DNA of 64,000 nucleotides from assembly GCF_900105325.1 (NCBI RefSeq), contig NZ_FNSU01000003.1, forward strand, positions 310,001-374,000, given 5' to 3'. Within the stretch, counting starts at the first letter, position 1, and every line of letters begins with the position of its first letter. The notes beneath the pieces were generated by a model. That model was not told the DNA's origin. It worked only from the letters and a program-made list of their open reading frames with translations, and made no database searches. The position numbers were made by a program, and so were the translations under genes. Below are positions 8,003-16,850 of the stretch, one piece after another. This DNA comes from Pseudomonas marginalis (GTDB taxonomy: Bacteria; Pseudomonadota; Gammaproteobacteria; Pseudomonadales; Pseudomonadaceae).

Positions 8003-8640
8003 AAAGCCTGTTCCTGAAATCCCTGCCGATCCTGGCCATTCTTTTCGTCCTTGGCATGGCAATTAAAGTGCTCGATGACTTTGGCCAGTCCAGATACGAC
8101 GCCGGTTATGCCTTAGCAAAGTCTGAGGGAGACAGGGCACTTGCGAAGGCAGAACAAGCGCGTGCAGAGGAAAAGCAGAGCGACGCCGAAGCGGCGACCA
8201 GTGCCGCGCAACAGGCCAATGCAGATCTTCTTAAAGAGCAGGCCAGGAATGACCAATTGGCTGTCCAGCTCTCCGACACGAAAGAAAGTCTGCGCAAAAC
8301 CACCGACCGACTCAAAGGAGATATTGCCCGTGTTACCACACTCTACCGTCGCGCCCTGGATGCGAAACCTGAGCCGCTGCCTGTTGCTGTGTTCACCACT
8401 GGCTTTGTCCGCGTGTGGAACACAGCCAACGGAATTGCCGCCACTCCCCCAGTGCAAACCCCGAACAGCTCCAGCCGAACTCCTGCGCCTGCCAGCGGAA
8501 CCGGAACCACTGATGACCTCGACTCAGGCGTCACCCAGGAACAACTCCTGACCAACCAGGTGCGTAACGCCGAGCTGCATGGCGTTTGCCGGGCGCAGCT
8601 CACAAGCCTGATCAATTGGACACGCAATGAAAGCAAGTGA
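7999..8640 (+). CDS. Inner-membrane spanin (Rz-like)
   Basis: 213 residues: one N-terminal membrane segment (about residues 7-24) and then a long Ala/Glu/Lys-rich coiled coil to about residue 125, the architecture of an i-spanin. A proline/serine-rich linker and a C-terminal part with one Cys follow. It would pair with the outer-membrane lipoprotein encoded inside it at 8360-8551 to fuse the two membranes in the last step of lysis. It overlaps the next gene by 14 bases. Confidence 0.85.
   Translation: MKSLFLKSLPILAILFVLGMAIKVLDDFGQSRYDAGYALAKSEGDRALAKAEQARAEEKQSDAEAATSAAQQANADLLKEQARNDQLAVQLSDTKESLRKTTDRLKGDIARVTTLYRRALDAKPEPLPVAVFTTGFVRVWNTANGIAATPPVQTPNSSSRTPAPASGTGTTDDLDSGVTQEQLLTNQVRNAELHGVCRAQLTSLINWTRNESK
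8360..8551 (+). CDS. Outer-membrane spanin lipoprotein (Rz1-like), nested in the i-spanin gene
   Basis: A 63-residue protein read in the +1 frame relative to the i-spanin and wholly inside it, starting at the ATG at 8360. It begins MRNLSRCLLLCSPLALSAC: a basic start, a hydrophobic core and a lipobox LSAC with the lipidated Cys at residue 19. The mature part is short and proline-rich (TELPPLPQ, then AEPEPL), as expected of Rz1. Nested Rz/Rz1 pairs are known in lambda and many phages; position and lipobox make this a confident call although the frame is open further upstream. Confidence 0.85.
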   Translation: MRNLSRCLLLCSPLALSACGTQPTELPPLPQCKPRTAPAELLRLPAEPEPLMTSTQASPRNNS

Positions 8641-8845
8641 CTACGCGAGCGTACTCGAAGCTCTGCACAACGAAAGCGCTTTAGCGACTCATTTGGCACA
8701 GCAAGAAGTTTTAACAGGCCCCTCGGCCGAGTTTTGCCAGGTGGCTGATTGCGACATGCCGATCCCAGAAGAAAGGCGCCAGGCCATACCTGGTGTGCAA
8801 CGTTGCGCGCAGTGCCAAACACGTCGCGAAAGGAGCAAGGCTTGA
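8627..8845 (+). CDS. TraR/DksA-type zinc-finger protein
   Basis: 72 residues. The C-terminal half has the pattern CQVADC-x17-CAQC with MPIPEERR and IPGVQRC, the four-Cys finger of TraR/DksA proteins; the first pair is CxxxxC rather than the usual CxxC. Such proteins are regular members of Mu-like late operons; TraR itself binds RNA polymerase. It overlaps the spanin gene and shares one base with the next start. Confidence 0.82.
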   Translation: MKASDYASVLEALHNESALATHLAQQEVLTGPSAEFCQVADCDMPIPEERRQAIPGVQRCAQCQTRRERSKA

Positions 8846-9153
8846 TGGCGACCTTTGAAATGCCTGTGTGGCAGATGATCAGTATCGCTGTGACCATTCT
8901 CGGCGCCTTTGTCGGTGTGATGAAAATGCTCCTGGTGCAAATGGAGCGGCGCCTAGATCAACGGTTTGCCGTGGTCGACAAGGACAGTGAACGGCTGCGT
9001 CAGGTTGAGATCGGGTTAGAACGCCTGCGCGGAGAAATGCCTTTGAACTACGTCCGCCGCGAGGATTGGGTACGCAACCAATCCATTATCGAAGCCAAGC
9101 TCGACGGCCTGGCACTCAAGTTAGAAAACGTACAGCTCAAAGGACTACGTTGA
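8845..9153 (+). CDS. DUF2730-type phage protein (Mu gp25-like)
   Basis: 102 residues from the ATG at 8845, overlapping the previous TGA by one base with AAGGAG upstream. One membrane segment lies at about residues 8-28, then a helical, probably coiled-coil part (ERRLDQRFAVVDKDSERLRQ) and YVRREDW. This matches the DUF2730/gp25 proteins found before gp26-gp27 in Mu-like phages. Function unknown. Confidence 0.78.
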   Translation: MATFEMPVWQMISIAVTILGAFVGVMKMLLVQMERRLDQRFAVVDKDSERLRQVEIGLERLRGEMPLNYVRREDWVRNQSIIEAKLDGLALKLENVQLKGLR

Positions 9154-9464
9154 TGAACATCGATCCAGCCAAGGTGCGCCGGGAATCCCTGCGTTGGTAC
9201 ATCATTCTCACCCTCAACACGTCGAGGCCCGTTGATCCTCATGAAGCTGTGGTGCTGTCGACTATCCAAGGCATCTTCCCCGACGCCACCAGCCTGGAGC
9301 TACGGCGCGAACTGGATTATCTGGCCGACCGTAGCTTGGCGACCTTGAAGAAACAATCCAGCGGAGCATGGATCTGCGGCTTGACCCACTATGGCGTCGA
9401 CGTGGCCGAGTACACCATCGACTGTAATCCAGGTATCGCACGACCAGAAAAATACTGGAGCTGA
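9153..9464 (+). CDS. Mu gp26-like phage protein
   Basis: 103 residues starting at the ATG overlapping the previous stop by one base. The fold looks like a winged helix: RWYIILTLNTSRP, then ELRRELDYLADRSLATL, then a C-terminal GLTHYGVDVAEY. The gp26-type gene occupies this place between gp25 and gp27. Function unknown. Confidence 0.75.
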   Translation: MNIDPAKVRRESLRWYIILTLNTSRPVDPHEAVVLSTIQGIFPDATSLELRRELDYLADRSLATLKKQSSGAWICGLTHYGVDVAEYTIDCNPGIARPEKYWS

Positions 9465-9468
9465 CGCC

Positions 9469-9981
9469 ATGCCCCCGCGCAGCAAAGTCGCCAGCCTGCC
9501 CAAGTCGGTCAAAAACTGGCTCGATAAGGCGTTGGCCGAGAACAATTTCAGCGACTACGAAACCCTGGCCAACGAGCTGTCGAACCAGGGTTTTTCGATC
9601 AGCAAGTCGGCACTGCATCGTTACGGTCAGGACTTCGAGTCCAAGCTCTCCGCTTTGAAGATGGCCAGCGAGCAGGCTCGCGCTGTGGTGGCCGCTGCCC
9701 CAGATGAAGAAGGTGCCGTCAATGAAGCGTTGATGCGTCTGGTCCAGGAACACCTGTTCAAGCTGCTGATGAGTGATGGCGATCAAATGGACTTGCCCAA
9801 GGTGGCCAAGGCCGTCGCGGAACTGGGCAAGGCCTCGGTGGTGCAGAAGAAATGGCAGGCCGAGTGGCGGGAGAAGGTCGAAACAGCAGCGGCCCGCGTT
9901 GACAAGATCGCTAAGAAAGGCGGCATGACTCAGTCGACAGCTGACGAAATCCGGCGCGAAATCCTGGGGATGGCATCGTGA
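9469..9981 (+). CDS. Mu gp27-like small terminase subunit (DUF3486)
   Basis: 170 residues from the ATG at 9469; the longer frame from 9391 runs through the previous gene. SKVASLPKSVKNWLDKAL and GFSISKSALHRYGQ are typical of DUF3486, an HTH-type N-terminus followed by helices. It lies directly before the large terminase and overlaps it by 4 bases, so it should recognise phage DNA for headful packaging. Confidence 0.87.
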   Translation: MPPRSKVASLPKSVKNWLDKALAENNFSDYETLANELSNQGFSISKSALHRYGQDFESKLSALKMASEQARAVVAAAPDEEGAVNEALMRLVQEHLFKLLMSDGDQMDLPKVAKAVAELGKASVVQKKWQAEWREKVETAAARVDKIAKKGGMTQSTADEIRREILGMAS

Positions 9982-11531
9982 GTGTCCCCCTTATCCTGGA
10001 CAGTACCGCCACCCTGGTTGCCCCGGCAGTGCTGCTCGACTACCAAAAAGAGTGGATCGGCATCCGTGCCCCACTCAAGGTGGGCGAGAAGTCACGGCGT
10101 ATCGGCCTCACCTGGGCCGAGGCGGCAGATAACGTCTTGGTCGCAGCATCCGAAAAGTCGGCGGGAGGTCAGACCGTCTATTACCTGGGCTACAACCAGG
10201 ACATGACTGTGGAGTACATCCAGGCATGCGCCATGTGGGCGCGAGCTTACAACTATGCCGCTGAACAGATCGAAGAAGGCATCTGGCCCGACAGCGATCC
10301 AGACAAGCACATCAAGACTTACACCATCGGTTTTCCCAGCGGGCACCGCATCGTCGCGCTGACCAGTCGCCCATCCAACCTGCGAGGCCGTCAGGGTGTT
10401 GTCGTGATTGACGAAGCCGCGTTCCACCAGGACTTGGCCGAGTTGCTGAAAGCCGCTCTGGCGCTGCTGATCTGGGGCGGTGAAGTACATGTAATCAGCA
10501 CCCACGACGGCACGGAAAACGCCTTCAATGAACTGATCAACGATATTCGGGCAGGCAAGCGCAAGGGCAAGCTGTTCCGCTGTTCGTTTCGTGAAGCTGT
10601 GGCCGATGGCCTTTACCATCGGGTTTGCCTGCGTAAAGGTATTGAGTACAAGCCTGAGGAAGAAGCGGCCTGGGTTCAGGATGTATATGACTTCTACGGA
10701 GAAGCTGCTGAGGAGGAACTTGACTGCGTTCCCTCACAGGGCGGCGGCGCCTTTCTCAGTATGGCCCTGGTCGAACAGCGCAGTAACCGCGTCGTGCCGG
10801 TGCTGCGTCTGGCGTATCCGCAGGGCTATGAAACCACCGCCGAACCCCTGCGCTTGGCCGAATCCCTGGAGTGGTGCGAAGAGCATCTGCTCCCGCTGCT
10901 GTCGGCCATCCCATTGGACGTACAGAGTTTCTATGGCATGGACTTCGCCCGCTCCGGCGACCTCTCGGTCATCTGGCCGCTGCTCAAAGAGCAGAACCTA
11001 CGCAAACGCACACCCTTTGTGGTCGAGTTGCGCAACGTCCCGTTCAAACAACAACGGCAGATCAAGTTCTACATCATCGACCGCCTGCCCAATTTCCTCA
11101 AAGGTGCAGATGACGCCAGGGGCAACGGCTCGCAGCTATCGGAAGAAACCGCCATCGAGTACGGCTTCAACCGCATTGAACGGGTGATGCTCACCGAGGG
11201 CTGGTATCGCGACAACATGCCCCCGTTCAAGGCATCCCTGGAAGACGACACCTTCTACGACATCCCGGCCGACAAAGACGTGGTCAGCGACGTTCGCGCC
11301 TTCCGCATGGTCAAGGGCGTCGCCCGCATCCCGGAAAAGCGGACCAACGAGAAAGGCGAAAAGGCCGGACCTAAACGTCACGGCGACGCCGGTATCGCTG
11401 CTGTCCTGGCCGACTACGCGTCCCGCCAGGAAGTCGAGATCATCGAATATCACCGAGTCCAGCCTGCATCCCAGCATGATCGCGAGATCCAGATCGGCGC
11501 CGGTTGGCGCTCCAAAAAAGGCATTTGGTAA
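9978..11531 (+). CDS. Mu gp28-like large terminase subunit
   Basis: 517 residues. The ATPase half carries EKSRRIGLTWAEAA (about residues 37-50, the Walker A-like arginine-rich loop of gp28) and GVVVIDEAAF (about 141-148, Walker B with catalytic Glu). The nuclease half starts near YGMDFARSGDLSVIW (about residue 318), with an RNase H-like Asp. It powers DNA entry into proheads and cuts the host-linked genome. Stop and next start overlap as TAATG. Confidence 0.93.
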   Translation: MSVPLILDSTATLVAPAVLLDYQKEWIGIRAPLKVGEKSRRIGLTWAEAADNVLVAASEKSAGGQTVYYLGYNQDMTVEYIQACAMWARAYNYAAEQIEEGIWPDSDPDKHIKTYTIGFPSGHRIVALTSRPSNLRGRQGVVVIDEAAFHQDLAELLKAALALLIWGGEVHVISTHDGTENAFNELINDIRAGKRKGKLFRCSFREAVADGLYHRVCLRKGIEYKPEEEAAWVQDVYDFYGEAAEEELDCVPSQGGGAFLSMALVEQRSNRVVPVLRLAYPQGYETTAEPLRLAESLEWCEEHLLPLLSAIPLDVQSFYGMDFARSGDLSVIWPLLKEQNLRKRTPFVVELRNVPFKQQRQIKFYIIDRLPNFLKGADDARGNGSQLSEETAIEYGFNRIERVMLTEGWYRDNMPPFKASLEDDTFYDIPADKDVVSDVRAFRMVKGVARIPEKRTNEKGEKAGPKRHGDAGIAAVLADYASRQEVEIIEYHRVQPASQHDREIQIGAGWRSKKGIW

Positions 11532-13087
11532 TGGCTGAATCCAAAATCGTCGACCAATACGGTCGACCGATCCAGTACGACAAGCTCACCGAGGAGTTGG
11601 CCGCTGCCCAAACCACCGGCATCCGTCAGGTTTGGCATCAGTCGGTGGCCAGCGGCCTAACGCCTGGACGGCTCGCCGCCATCCTGCAGGGCGCCGCCGA
11701 GGGCAACGCCCACGATTACTTGACCCTTGCCGAGGAAATGGAAGAAAAAGATCTGCATTACGCCTCGGTGTTAGGTACCCGCAAACTGGCAATATCGGGC
11801 TTGGCTATTCGTGTCGAAGCCGCTAGCGACGACGCAGAGGACGTGCGCCGGGCTGACCAGCTCAAGGAAATAGTCGACTCTCCGGAGTTCGGTGAACTGC
11901 AGGCCGACCTGACCGACGCCATGGGCAAAGCCTATGCCGTCTCCGAAATCATGTGGGACCGCAGCGGCAAGACCTGGAATCCTGCGCGCTTTGAACCAAG
12001 GGACCAACGCTTCTTCCAGTTCGACCGCGACACCGGCCGGGAGCTGCGCCTGCTAGATGAGGCTGACATGGTCAACGGCGTGGCCTTGGCGCCTTACAAG
12101 TTCATTGTCCACCTGCCGCGCATCCGATCAGGCCTACCGATCCGGGGTGGCCTGGCACGACTAGCTGCTGTGGCTTACATGTGCAAAGCCTGGACCTGGA
12201 AGGATTGGATGGGCTTCGCCGACATCTTCGGCATGCCCATGCGCGTTGGGCGATACGGACCAGGTGCCAGCAAGGACGATATTGCGACCCTCATGTCGGC
12301 GGTGGCCAACCTCGGCAGCGATGCTGCAGCTGTGATCCCGGACAGCATGCGCATCGACTTCACCCAGGCTGCGAACGTGGCCGGCGCCGGTGACTTCTTT
12401 AAAGGCCTGGCCGAGTGGTGGGACAAGCAGGTCAGCAAAGCCGTGGTCGGCCAGACCATGTCCACTGACGATGGGTCCAGCCAGGCCCAGGCGACGATCC
12501 ACAACGAAGTACGACTGGATCTGCTGCAGGCTGATGCCAAGGCGGAATCCAATACGCTGAACCGCTACTTTGTGCGGCCCTGGTGCGATCTGAACTTTGC
12601 ACCAGGTCGAAATTATCCAAAGCTGATTCTTGATGTGCCCCAGCCTGAAGACATCAAGATTCTTATCAGCGCCTTGAAGGAGCTGGTGCCACTTGGATTG
12701 AGGGTCGAACAGTCGGTCATTCGCGACAAGCTCAATCTCCCAGCCCCGGCTGCAGGCGCGGAGGTGCTGGGGGCACCTGTGGCTGTGCCTTCTAAGGCAT
12801 TGGCTCAGGCGGCTAACAGTGAGCAGACGCCGGCCAAGCCAAAGGTAGCGCCGGACATCGTGGATAACCAGGTGCAGACGATGGAGCGATCAGTGGGGGT
12901 GTACATGGATGACATGGTCGAGCAGCTCAAAGAACTGCTAGACACAGTCCATAGCCTGGAAGAGTTTCGGGATCGGTTGATTGAAGCCTATCCGCTGATG
13001 ACCACCATCCAGTTGGCGGACGCCATTGCCGACGGTTTGGCTGCTGCCAGCCTGGCTGGCCGCGATGACATTCTCAGGGGACTTTAG
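11531..13087 (+). CDS. Mu gp29-like portal protein (DUF935)
   Basis: 518 residues from the ATG at 11531, which shares a base with the terminase stop. Segments such as EEMEEKDLHYASVLGTRKLA and KDWMGFADIFGMPMRVGRYG are characteristic of DUF935 portal proteins. The portal forms the dodecameric ring for DNA entry and tail attachment. The C-terminal 100 residues are Ala/Pro/Glu-rich and helical. Its 3' end overlaps a minus-strand gene by 14 bases. Confidence 0.92.
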   Translation: MAESKIVDQYGRPIQYDKLTEELAAAQTTGIRQVWHQSVASGLTPGRLAAILQGAAEGNAHDYLTLAEEMEEKDLHYASVLGTRKLAISGLAIRVEAASDDAEDVRRADQLKEIVDSPEFGELQADLTDAMGKAYAVSEIMWDRSGKTWNPARFEPRDQRFFQFDRDTGRELRLLDEADMVNGVALAPYKFIVHLPRIRSGLPIRGGLARLAAVAYMCKAWTWKDWMGFADIFGMPMRVGRYGPGASKDDIATLMSAVANLGSDAAAVIPDSMRIDFTQAANVAGAGDFFKGLAEWWDKQVSKAVVGQTMSTDDGSSQAQATIHNEVRLDLLQADAKAESNTLNRYFVRPWCDLNFAPGRNYPKLILDVPQPEDIKILISALKELVPLGLRVEQSVIRDKLNLPAPAAGAEVLGAPVAVPSKALAQAANSEQTPAKPKVAPDIVDNQVQTMERSVGVYMDDMVEQLKELLDTVHSLEEFRDRLIEAYPLMTTIQLADAIADGLAAASLAGRDDILRGL

Positions 13088-13298
13088 TCTCTTCGGACGA
13101 AAGTGTCGTTTCAAGTATTGTGCGAAATGTTTTAGAACGGTCAGGAATCGCCAGCATTGTCTCAATATCCGCATCATATGCGGCCACATCGAAACCTGGT
13201 TGTCGTTTGATCGCAATGACAATTGCTGAGACGGCCAAGCCGAAGTCAGCAAGGAGGGTTGTCAGAACCACTTCTAGGTGTTTTTCGTTAATAGACAT
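13074..13298 (-). CDS. Small minus-strand phage gene, unknown function
   Basis: 74 residues, the only good minus-strand gene in the structural region, placed between portal and F. AAGGGG lies 7 bases before the ATG and the protein is coherent: a helical, hydrophobic N-terminal half (VVLTTLLADFGLAVSAIVIA) and a polar acidic second half. It is not a shadow, because no plus-strand gene covers 13088-13372. I do not recognise a family. A cargo or regulatory gene expressed in the lysogen is the best inference. Confidence 0.65.
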   Translation of the reverse strand: MSINEKHLEVVLTTLLADFGLAVSAIVIAIKRQPGFDVAAYDADIETMLAIPDRSKTFRTILETTLSSEETKVP

Positions 13299-13372
13299 GA
13301 ATCACCCCTTCGTCGTATTGGCTACTCGAAATTGACTCACCGCAAAAACAGTGCGCTAGGCAAGGACTATAA

Positions 13373-14635
13373 ATGGCTGTCTCTCATGGTTCACTACCTT
13401 TCAAGGAACAGATTGACTATTTCAGAGGAAAGGTCGACCTGCCAACCCGCGCCTGGACGGACGTTTACGCCGCTGAGCACGACTACGCCTTTGTCGTGGC
13501 CGGTGCCGTAAGACGCGATCTGCTGACCGATCTACGCGGCGCGGTGGAAAGGTCCATCGCCAGCGGGACTACCCTGGAGCAGTTCCGCAAAGACTTTGAC
13601 CAGGTCGTGGGTAAACATGGCTGGCAGTACCAGGGCGAGCGTGGTTGGCGCACCAATGTCATCTGGGAAACCAATCTGCGCCAGTCCTACAACGCTGGGC
13701 GCGAAGCCCAGATGGCAGACCCGGAATTGCGCAAGCGCCGCCCCTACGCGGTTTACCGCCATGGCGACAGTGCCCACCCACGGCCCATGCACTTGTCCTG
13801 GAACGGCACCACACTGCCGCTCGATGACCCGTGGTGGGCAACCCATACCCCGCAAAACGGCTGGGGCTGCAAGTGCAAGAAGTTCATGCTCTCGGCCAGG
13901 GACGTGGAGCGCCAGGGCCTGACGATTGGTCCGGCGCCCGCCGTTGAGTGGGAGGAGCGGGTTATTGGCACGAACAGCCCCAACGGCCCACGCACTGTAC
14001 GAGTGCCTAAGGGGATTGATCCAGGTTTCGAATACTCACCAGGACAGTCCCGACTGGCGAACTCCGTGCCCCAGCTGCGCACCCGTGACCTTGTGCCCTC
14101 GCCGTCAGCAGCTCAAGCCCCTGGGCAAGGGTTGCCTAACCGCCAGCCGAGTGGCCCTTTACCGCAACCTCGCCCGGTACCAGCAAAGCGCCTGCTCCCT
14201 GCCAAAGTGCCTGCAGCGAATGCTGTAACCCAGTTCCTGGGCGAGTTTGGCGCCGCCGATGCGACACCTGCAGTATTCCGCGATGTGACGGGTGATGCCC
14301 TGGTCATCGGCCGGGAGATGTTCAGCGGTGCCAAAACCGGCGCAATAGCGTTGCCTCAGGAAATCAAAGCACGTGAACTCCTCTTGTTGGCTGAAGCCAT
14401 CAAGACGCCCGACGAAATATGGGCACGTCTGGAATGGCAACCCGACCAGGGCAAGGCGGTACTACGCCGCCGCTTCCTGGCGCACGTCCAGGTAAAGGGT
14501 AAGGCCGAGCCTGCCGTGGCCGTGTTCGATCAGGGCGCGGACGGCTGGACCGGTGTCACCGGGTTTGTAGATGACAGTGAGCAGTACCTTGAGGCGTTGC
14601 GCCTGGGCGTTCTGCTTTATCGGCGTACCGAATAG
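13373..14635 (+). CDS. Mu F-like minor head / head morphogenesis protein
   Basis: 420 residues. The central part has the phage Mu F pattern: ETNLRQSYNAGREAQM, then HPRPMHLSWNGTTLPLDDPWW and PQNGWGCKCKKFML, ending in the CxC pair. The C-terminal 150 residues form a second domain seen in many Pseudomonas relatives. F is needed for head assembly with the portal. The ATG at 13373 follows a 75-base gap from the minus-strand gene. Confidence 0.92.
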   Translation: MAVSHGSLPFKEQIDYFRGKVDLPTRAWTDVYAAEHDYAFVVAGAVRRDLLTDLRGAVERSIASGTTLEQFRKDFDQVVGKHGWQYQGERGWRTNVIWETNLRQSYNAGREAQMADPELRKRRPYAVYRHGDSAHPRPMHLSWNGTTLPLDDPWWATHTPQNGWGCKCKKFMLSARDVERQGLTIGPAPAVEWEERVIGTNSPNGPRTVRVPKGIDPGFEYSPGQSRLANSVPQLRTRDLVPSPSAAQAPGQGLPNRQPSGPLPQPRPVPAKRLLPAKVPAANAVTQFLGEFGAADATPAVFRDVTGDALVIGREMFSGAKTGAIALPQEIKARELLLLAEAIKTPDEIWARLEWQPDQGKAVLRRRFLAHVQVKGKAEPAVAVFDQGADGWTGVTGFVDDSEQYLEALRLGVLLYRRTE

Positions 14636-14644
14636 GAGCAACAC

Positions 14645-15208
14645 ATGGCCGGTTCAATGCTTGAGGTATCCGTTGATACAACGTCGGTGGGCAAGAGCCT
14701 GGATGACCTGATCGAGCGCTTGGGCGATCTGACGACGCCACTCAACGACATAGCCGAATACCTGCACCAATCCACGGATGACCGCTTTCGCCAGCAGGTC
14801 GCCCCGGACGGCTCGCCTTGGGCGCCGCTTGCACCGTCGACCCTGGCCCGCAAGAAAGGTGGTCGCATCCTGCGTGAGAAAGGCACGCTGCAGGACACTC
14901 TGCGCCACAACGTCAGCAACAACGAACTGGCGTTTGGCACTGATCGGGTGTACGGCGCTATCCACCAGTTGGGCGGCAAGATCGAGCATGCAGCCAGGTC
15001 ACAGCAGGTCTACTACCGTCAGGGGAAAGATGGATCGGTGGGCAACCGCTTTGTGAAAAAGAACAAATCCAACTTTTCCCAGTGGGCAACCCGAGGTGCA
15101 AGCTCTACGGAAATGCAGGCCCGGCCATATCTTGGCCTGTCTTCGGAGGATGAAACCGAGATCCTGGCCATCGTGGGCGATTACCTCACAGAAGGCTTTA
15201 CAGGTTGA
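14645..15208 (+). CDS. Mu gpG-like virion morphogenesis protein
   Basis: 187 residues matching the phage virion morphogenesis (gpG) family: DDRFRQQVAPDGSPWAPL, then GRILREKGTLQDTLRHNV and a C-terminal ARPYLGLSSEDETEIL. In Mu, gpG is a tail completion or head-tail joining protein. GAGCA precedes the ATG 9 bases after F. Confidence 0.9.
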   Translation: MAGSMLEVSVDTTSVGKSLDDLIERLGDLTTPLNDIAEYLHQSTDDRFRQQVAPDGSPWAPLAPSTLARKKGGRILREKGTLQDTLRHNVSNNELAFGTDRVYGAIHQLGGKIEHAARSQQVYYRQGKDGSVGNRFVKKNKSNFSQWATRGASSTEMQARPYLGLSSEDETEILAIVGDYLTEGFTG

Positions 15209-15459
15209 TCGCCTGTAATCGTTTTTGCGGCGCGCTGAGCTGTTCGCGGTACATCCGCCGCCGATAGGGTCAGCAACAACCGTTAGACCCGCGTTAGATT
15301 GGCTCAGAATGCCAACCGCAACGCGCCCGTGAGACACGATTCCCCATTCTCTACGTATAGAATGGGCTGACGGTGTATCCCCCCAGGGGTGCAACACGGA
15401 TTAAAACCTTACGCCGCGCCGAAACTCCCCGCCTTCGATAGCCCGCCGACACTGGCGGC
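15209..15459 (+). other. Non-coding gap between G and I with a 24-bp dyad
   Basis: No credible gene is seen in these 251 bases. They hold a near-perfect palindrome at 15343-15366: CCCATTCT-c-TACGTA-t-AGAATGGG, one mismatched pair. In Mu the G-I gap carries the strong gyrase site; in D3112-type Pseudomonas phages the same gap is the known insertion place for anti-CRISPR genes. Either a gyrase site, a promoter/operator, or the remains of such a locus would fit. Confidence 0.55.
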
Positions 15460-16446
15460 ATGAAAACTCAACTCGCCGTTAACTCAGAGATCTACAGCTC
15501 CGTCGAGCTTTCCGATGGGAAGGCGCCCGAGTGGGTGGAACTCATTCCCGCAGGCCCAACCGTTGTTGGCCGTGACGGCCGCACCTGGCTGTTCGACGAC
15601 GTGGCCCATCAGTTCGTGCAAACCAACTTTTCCAGCCGGGCAATCGATTTGCCCATCGACTGGGAGCATGCCACCCAGCGCCGCGCCCCTCTTGGCCAGG
15701 AAGCACCGGCCGGTGCTTGGATCAAACAGTTGGAGATACGCGACGGTGCTTTGTGGGGCCTGGCCGAATGGACGCCACGCGGCGAACTCCAGGTAGAAAA
15801 CAAAGAGTACCGATTCCTTTCCCCTGTTTTCGATTACGACGATGAGACCAAACGCATCGTGCGCATGGTCAGCGCAGCACTTACCAACATCCCCAACCTC
15901 GTCATGACAGCTCTCAATCAAGAGCAATTGGAGAATGTACCTGTGAAACCCTCACCAGAGCTTTTAAAGCTACTTGGTTTGCCTGAGACGGCGACCGCAG
16001 AACAGGTCTTTACGGCCACCACCGCCAAACTGAACGCTACTAACCAGGCACTCAACACCGAGTCGGGCAACCTGGAGCGGTTCGTGCCTCGCGCTGATTA
16101 CAACGCGGTGGAGTCTCGCGCACTGAATGCCGAACAGGCACTCGCCGAGCACAAGAAAACAGAACACTCCAAGGCCGTCGACGCGGTCATTACTGCTGCC
16201 ACTCAGGCCGGGAAGATCACCCCGGCGACCGTGGACTACCACCGCGCCATGTGTCAGGACGAAGCGGGCCTGAGTCGTTTCAAAGCCTTCGTGGATGCCG
16301 CGCCGGTTGTTGCTGACGCCAGCAACCTGGGCGGCCGCCAACCCGAAAACACCGTCACCGCGCTCAACTCCGAAGAGCAAGCCATGTGCAAGCTGTTGGG
16401 CGTAGATCCGGTCGATTTCGCGAAAACCAAACAGAGCGAGGTGTAA
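15460..16446 (+). CDS. Mu I-like prohead protease / scaffold
   Basis: 328 residues of the Mu I family. The N-terminal protease domain includes PIDWEHATQRRAP and APAGAWIKQLEIRDG with YRFLSPVFDYD; the second half is helical and Gln/Ala-rich, the scaffold part. In Mu the scaffold Z is made separately from the 3' end of I; an internal ATG near 15910 (MTALNQEQ) could serve the same purpose here. It processes itself and the capsid during prohead maturation. Confidence 0.9.
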   Translation: MKTQLAVNSEIYSSVELSDGKAPEWVELIPAGPTVVGRDGRTWLFDDVAHQFVQTNFSSRAIDLPIDWEHATQRRAPLGQEAPAGAWIKQLEIRDGALWGLAEWTPRGELQVENKEYRFLSPVFDYDDETKRIVRMVSAALTNIPNLVMTALNQEQLENVPVKPSPELLKLLGLPETATAEQVFTATTAKLNATNQALNTESGNLERFVPRADYNAVESRALNAEQALAEHKKTEHSKAVDAVITAATQAGKITPATVDYHRAMCQDEAGLSRFKAFVDAAPVVADASNLGGRQPENTVTALNSEEQAMCKLLGVDPVDFAKTKQSEV

Positions 16447-16449
16447 GCC

Positions 16450-16845
16450 GTGTCGCTGACCCAAGATCGTAATACTCCGATGAAGGATACCGAGACTCTG
16501 GTGATCCCCATCGCGGCCAACGTCCATATCTTCGCTGGCTCTCTGGTGGTCGCATCGGCCACCGGCTTTGCCGCACCGGGCTCAACGGCCCTCGGCTTGT
16601 CCTACTTGGGCCGCGCTGAGGAGGAAGTCGACAACCGAGGCGGTGCTGCTGGCGCTAAGCAGGTCGAGATCCGCCATGGCAAGGCATTCCTTTGGGCCAA
16701 TGACGGCACCATCACTCAGGCGCACCTGTTCAAGCCCGCTTACATCGTCGATGACGAAACCGTTGCGGCTACTGATGCAGGCGGCACCCGATCCGCCGCC
16801 GGACGCATCGTCGGTATTGATGCCGACGGCGTATGGGTTGAGTAA
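16450..16845 (+). CDS. Probable capsid decoration protein between I and T
   Basis: 131 residues, start GTG at 16450 (an ATG at 16480 is an alternative). The Ala/Gly/Val-rich beta-type sequence, with IPIAANVHIFAGSLVVASA and ALGLSYLGRAEEEVDN, resembles the small head decoration or cement proteins that precede the major capsid gene. Identification rests mainly on position and composition. Confidence 0.65.
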   Translation: MSLTQDRNTPMKDTETLVIPIAANVHIFAGSLVVASATGFAAPGSTALGLSYLGRAEEEVDNRGGAAGAKQVEIRHGKAFLWANDGTITQAHLFKPAYIVDDETVAATDAGGTRSAAGRIVGIDADGVWVE

Positions 16846-16850
16846 CTCCC

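Noticed and set aside
15209..15459. Possible anti-CRISPR gene between G and I
   Set aside because: Looked for because D3112-like phages carry acr genes here, but no frame with start, ribosome site and coding character exists.
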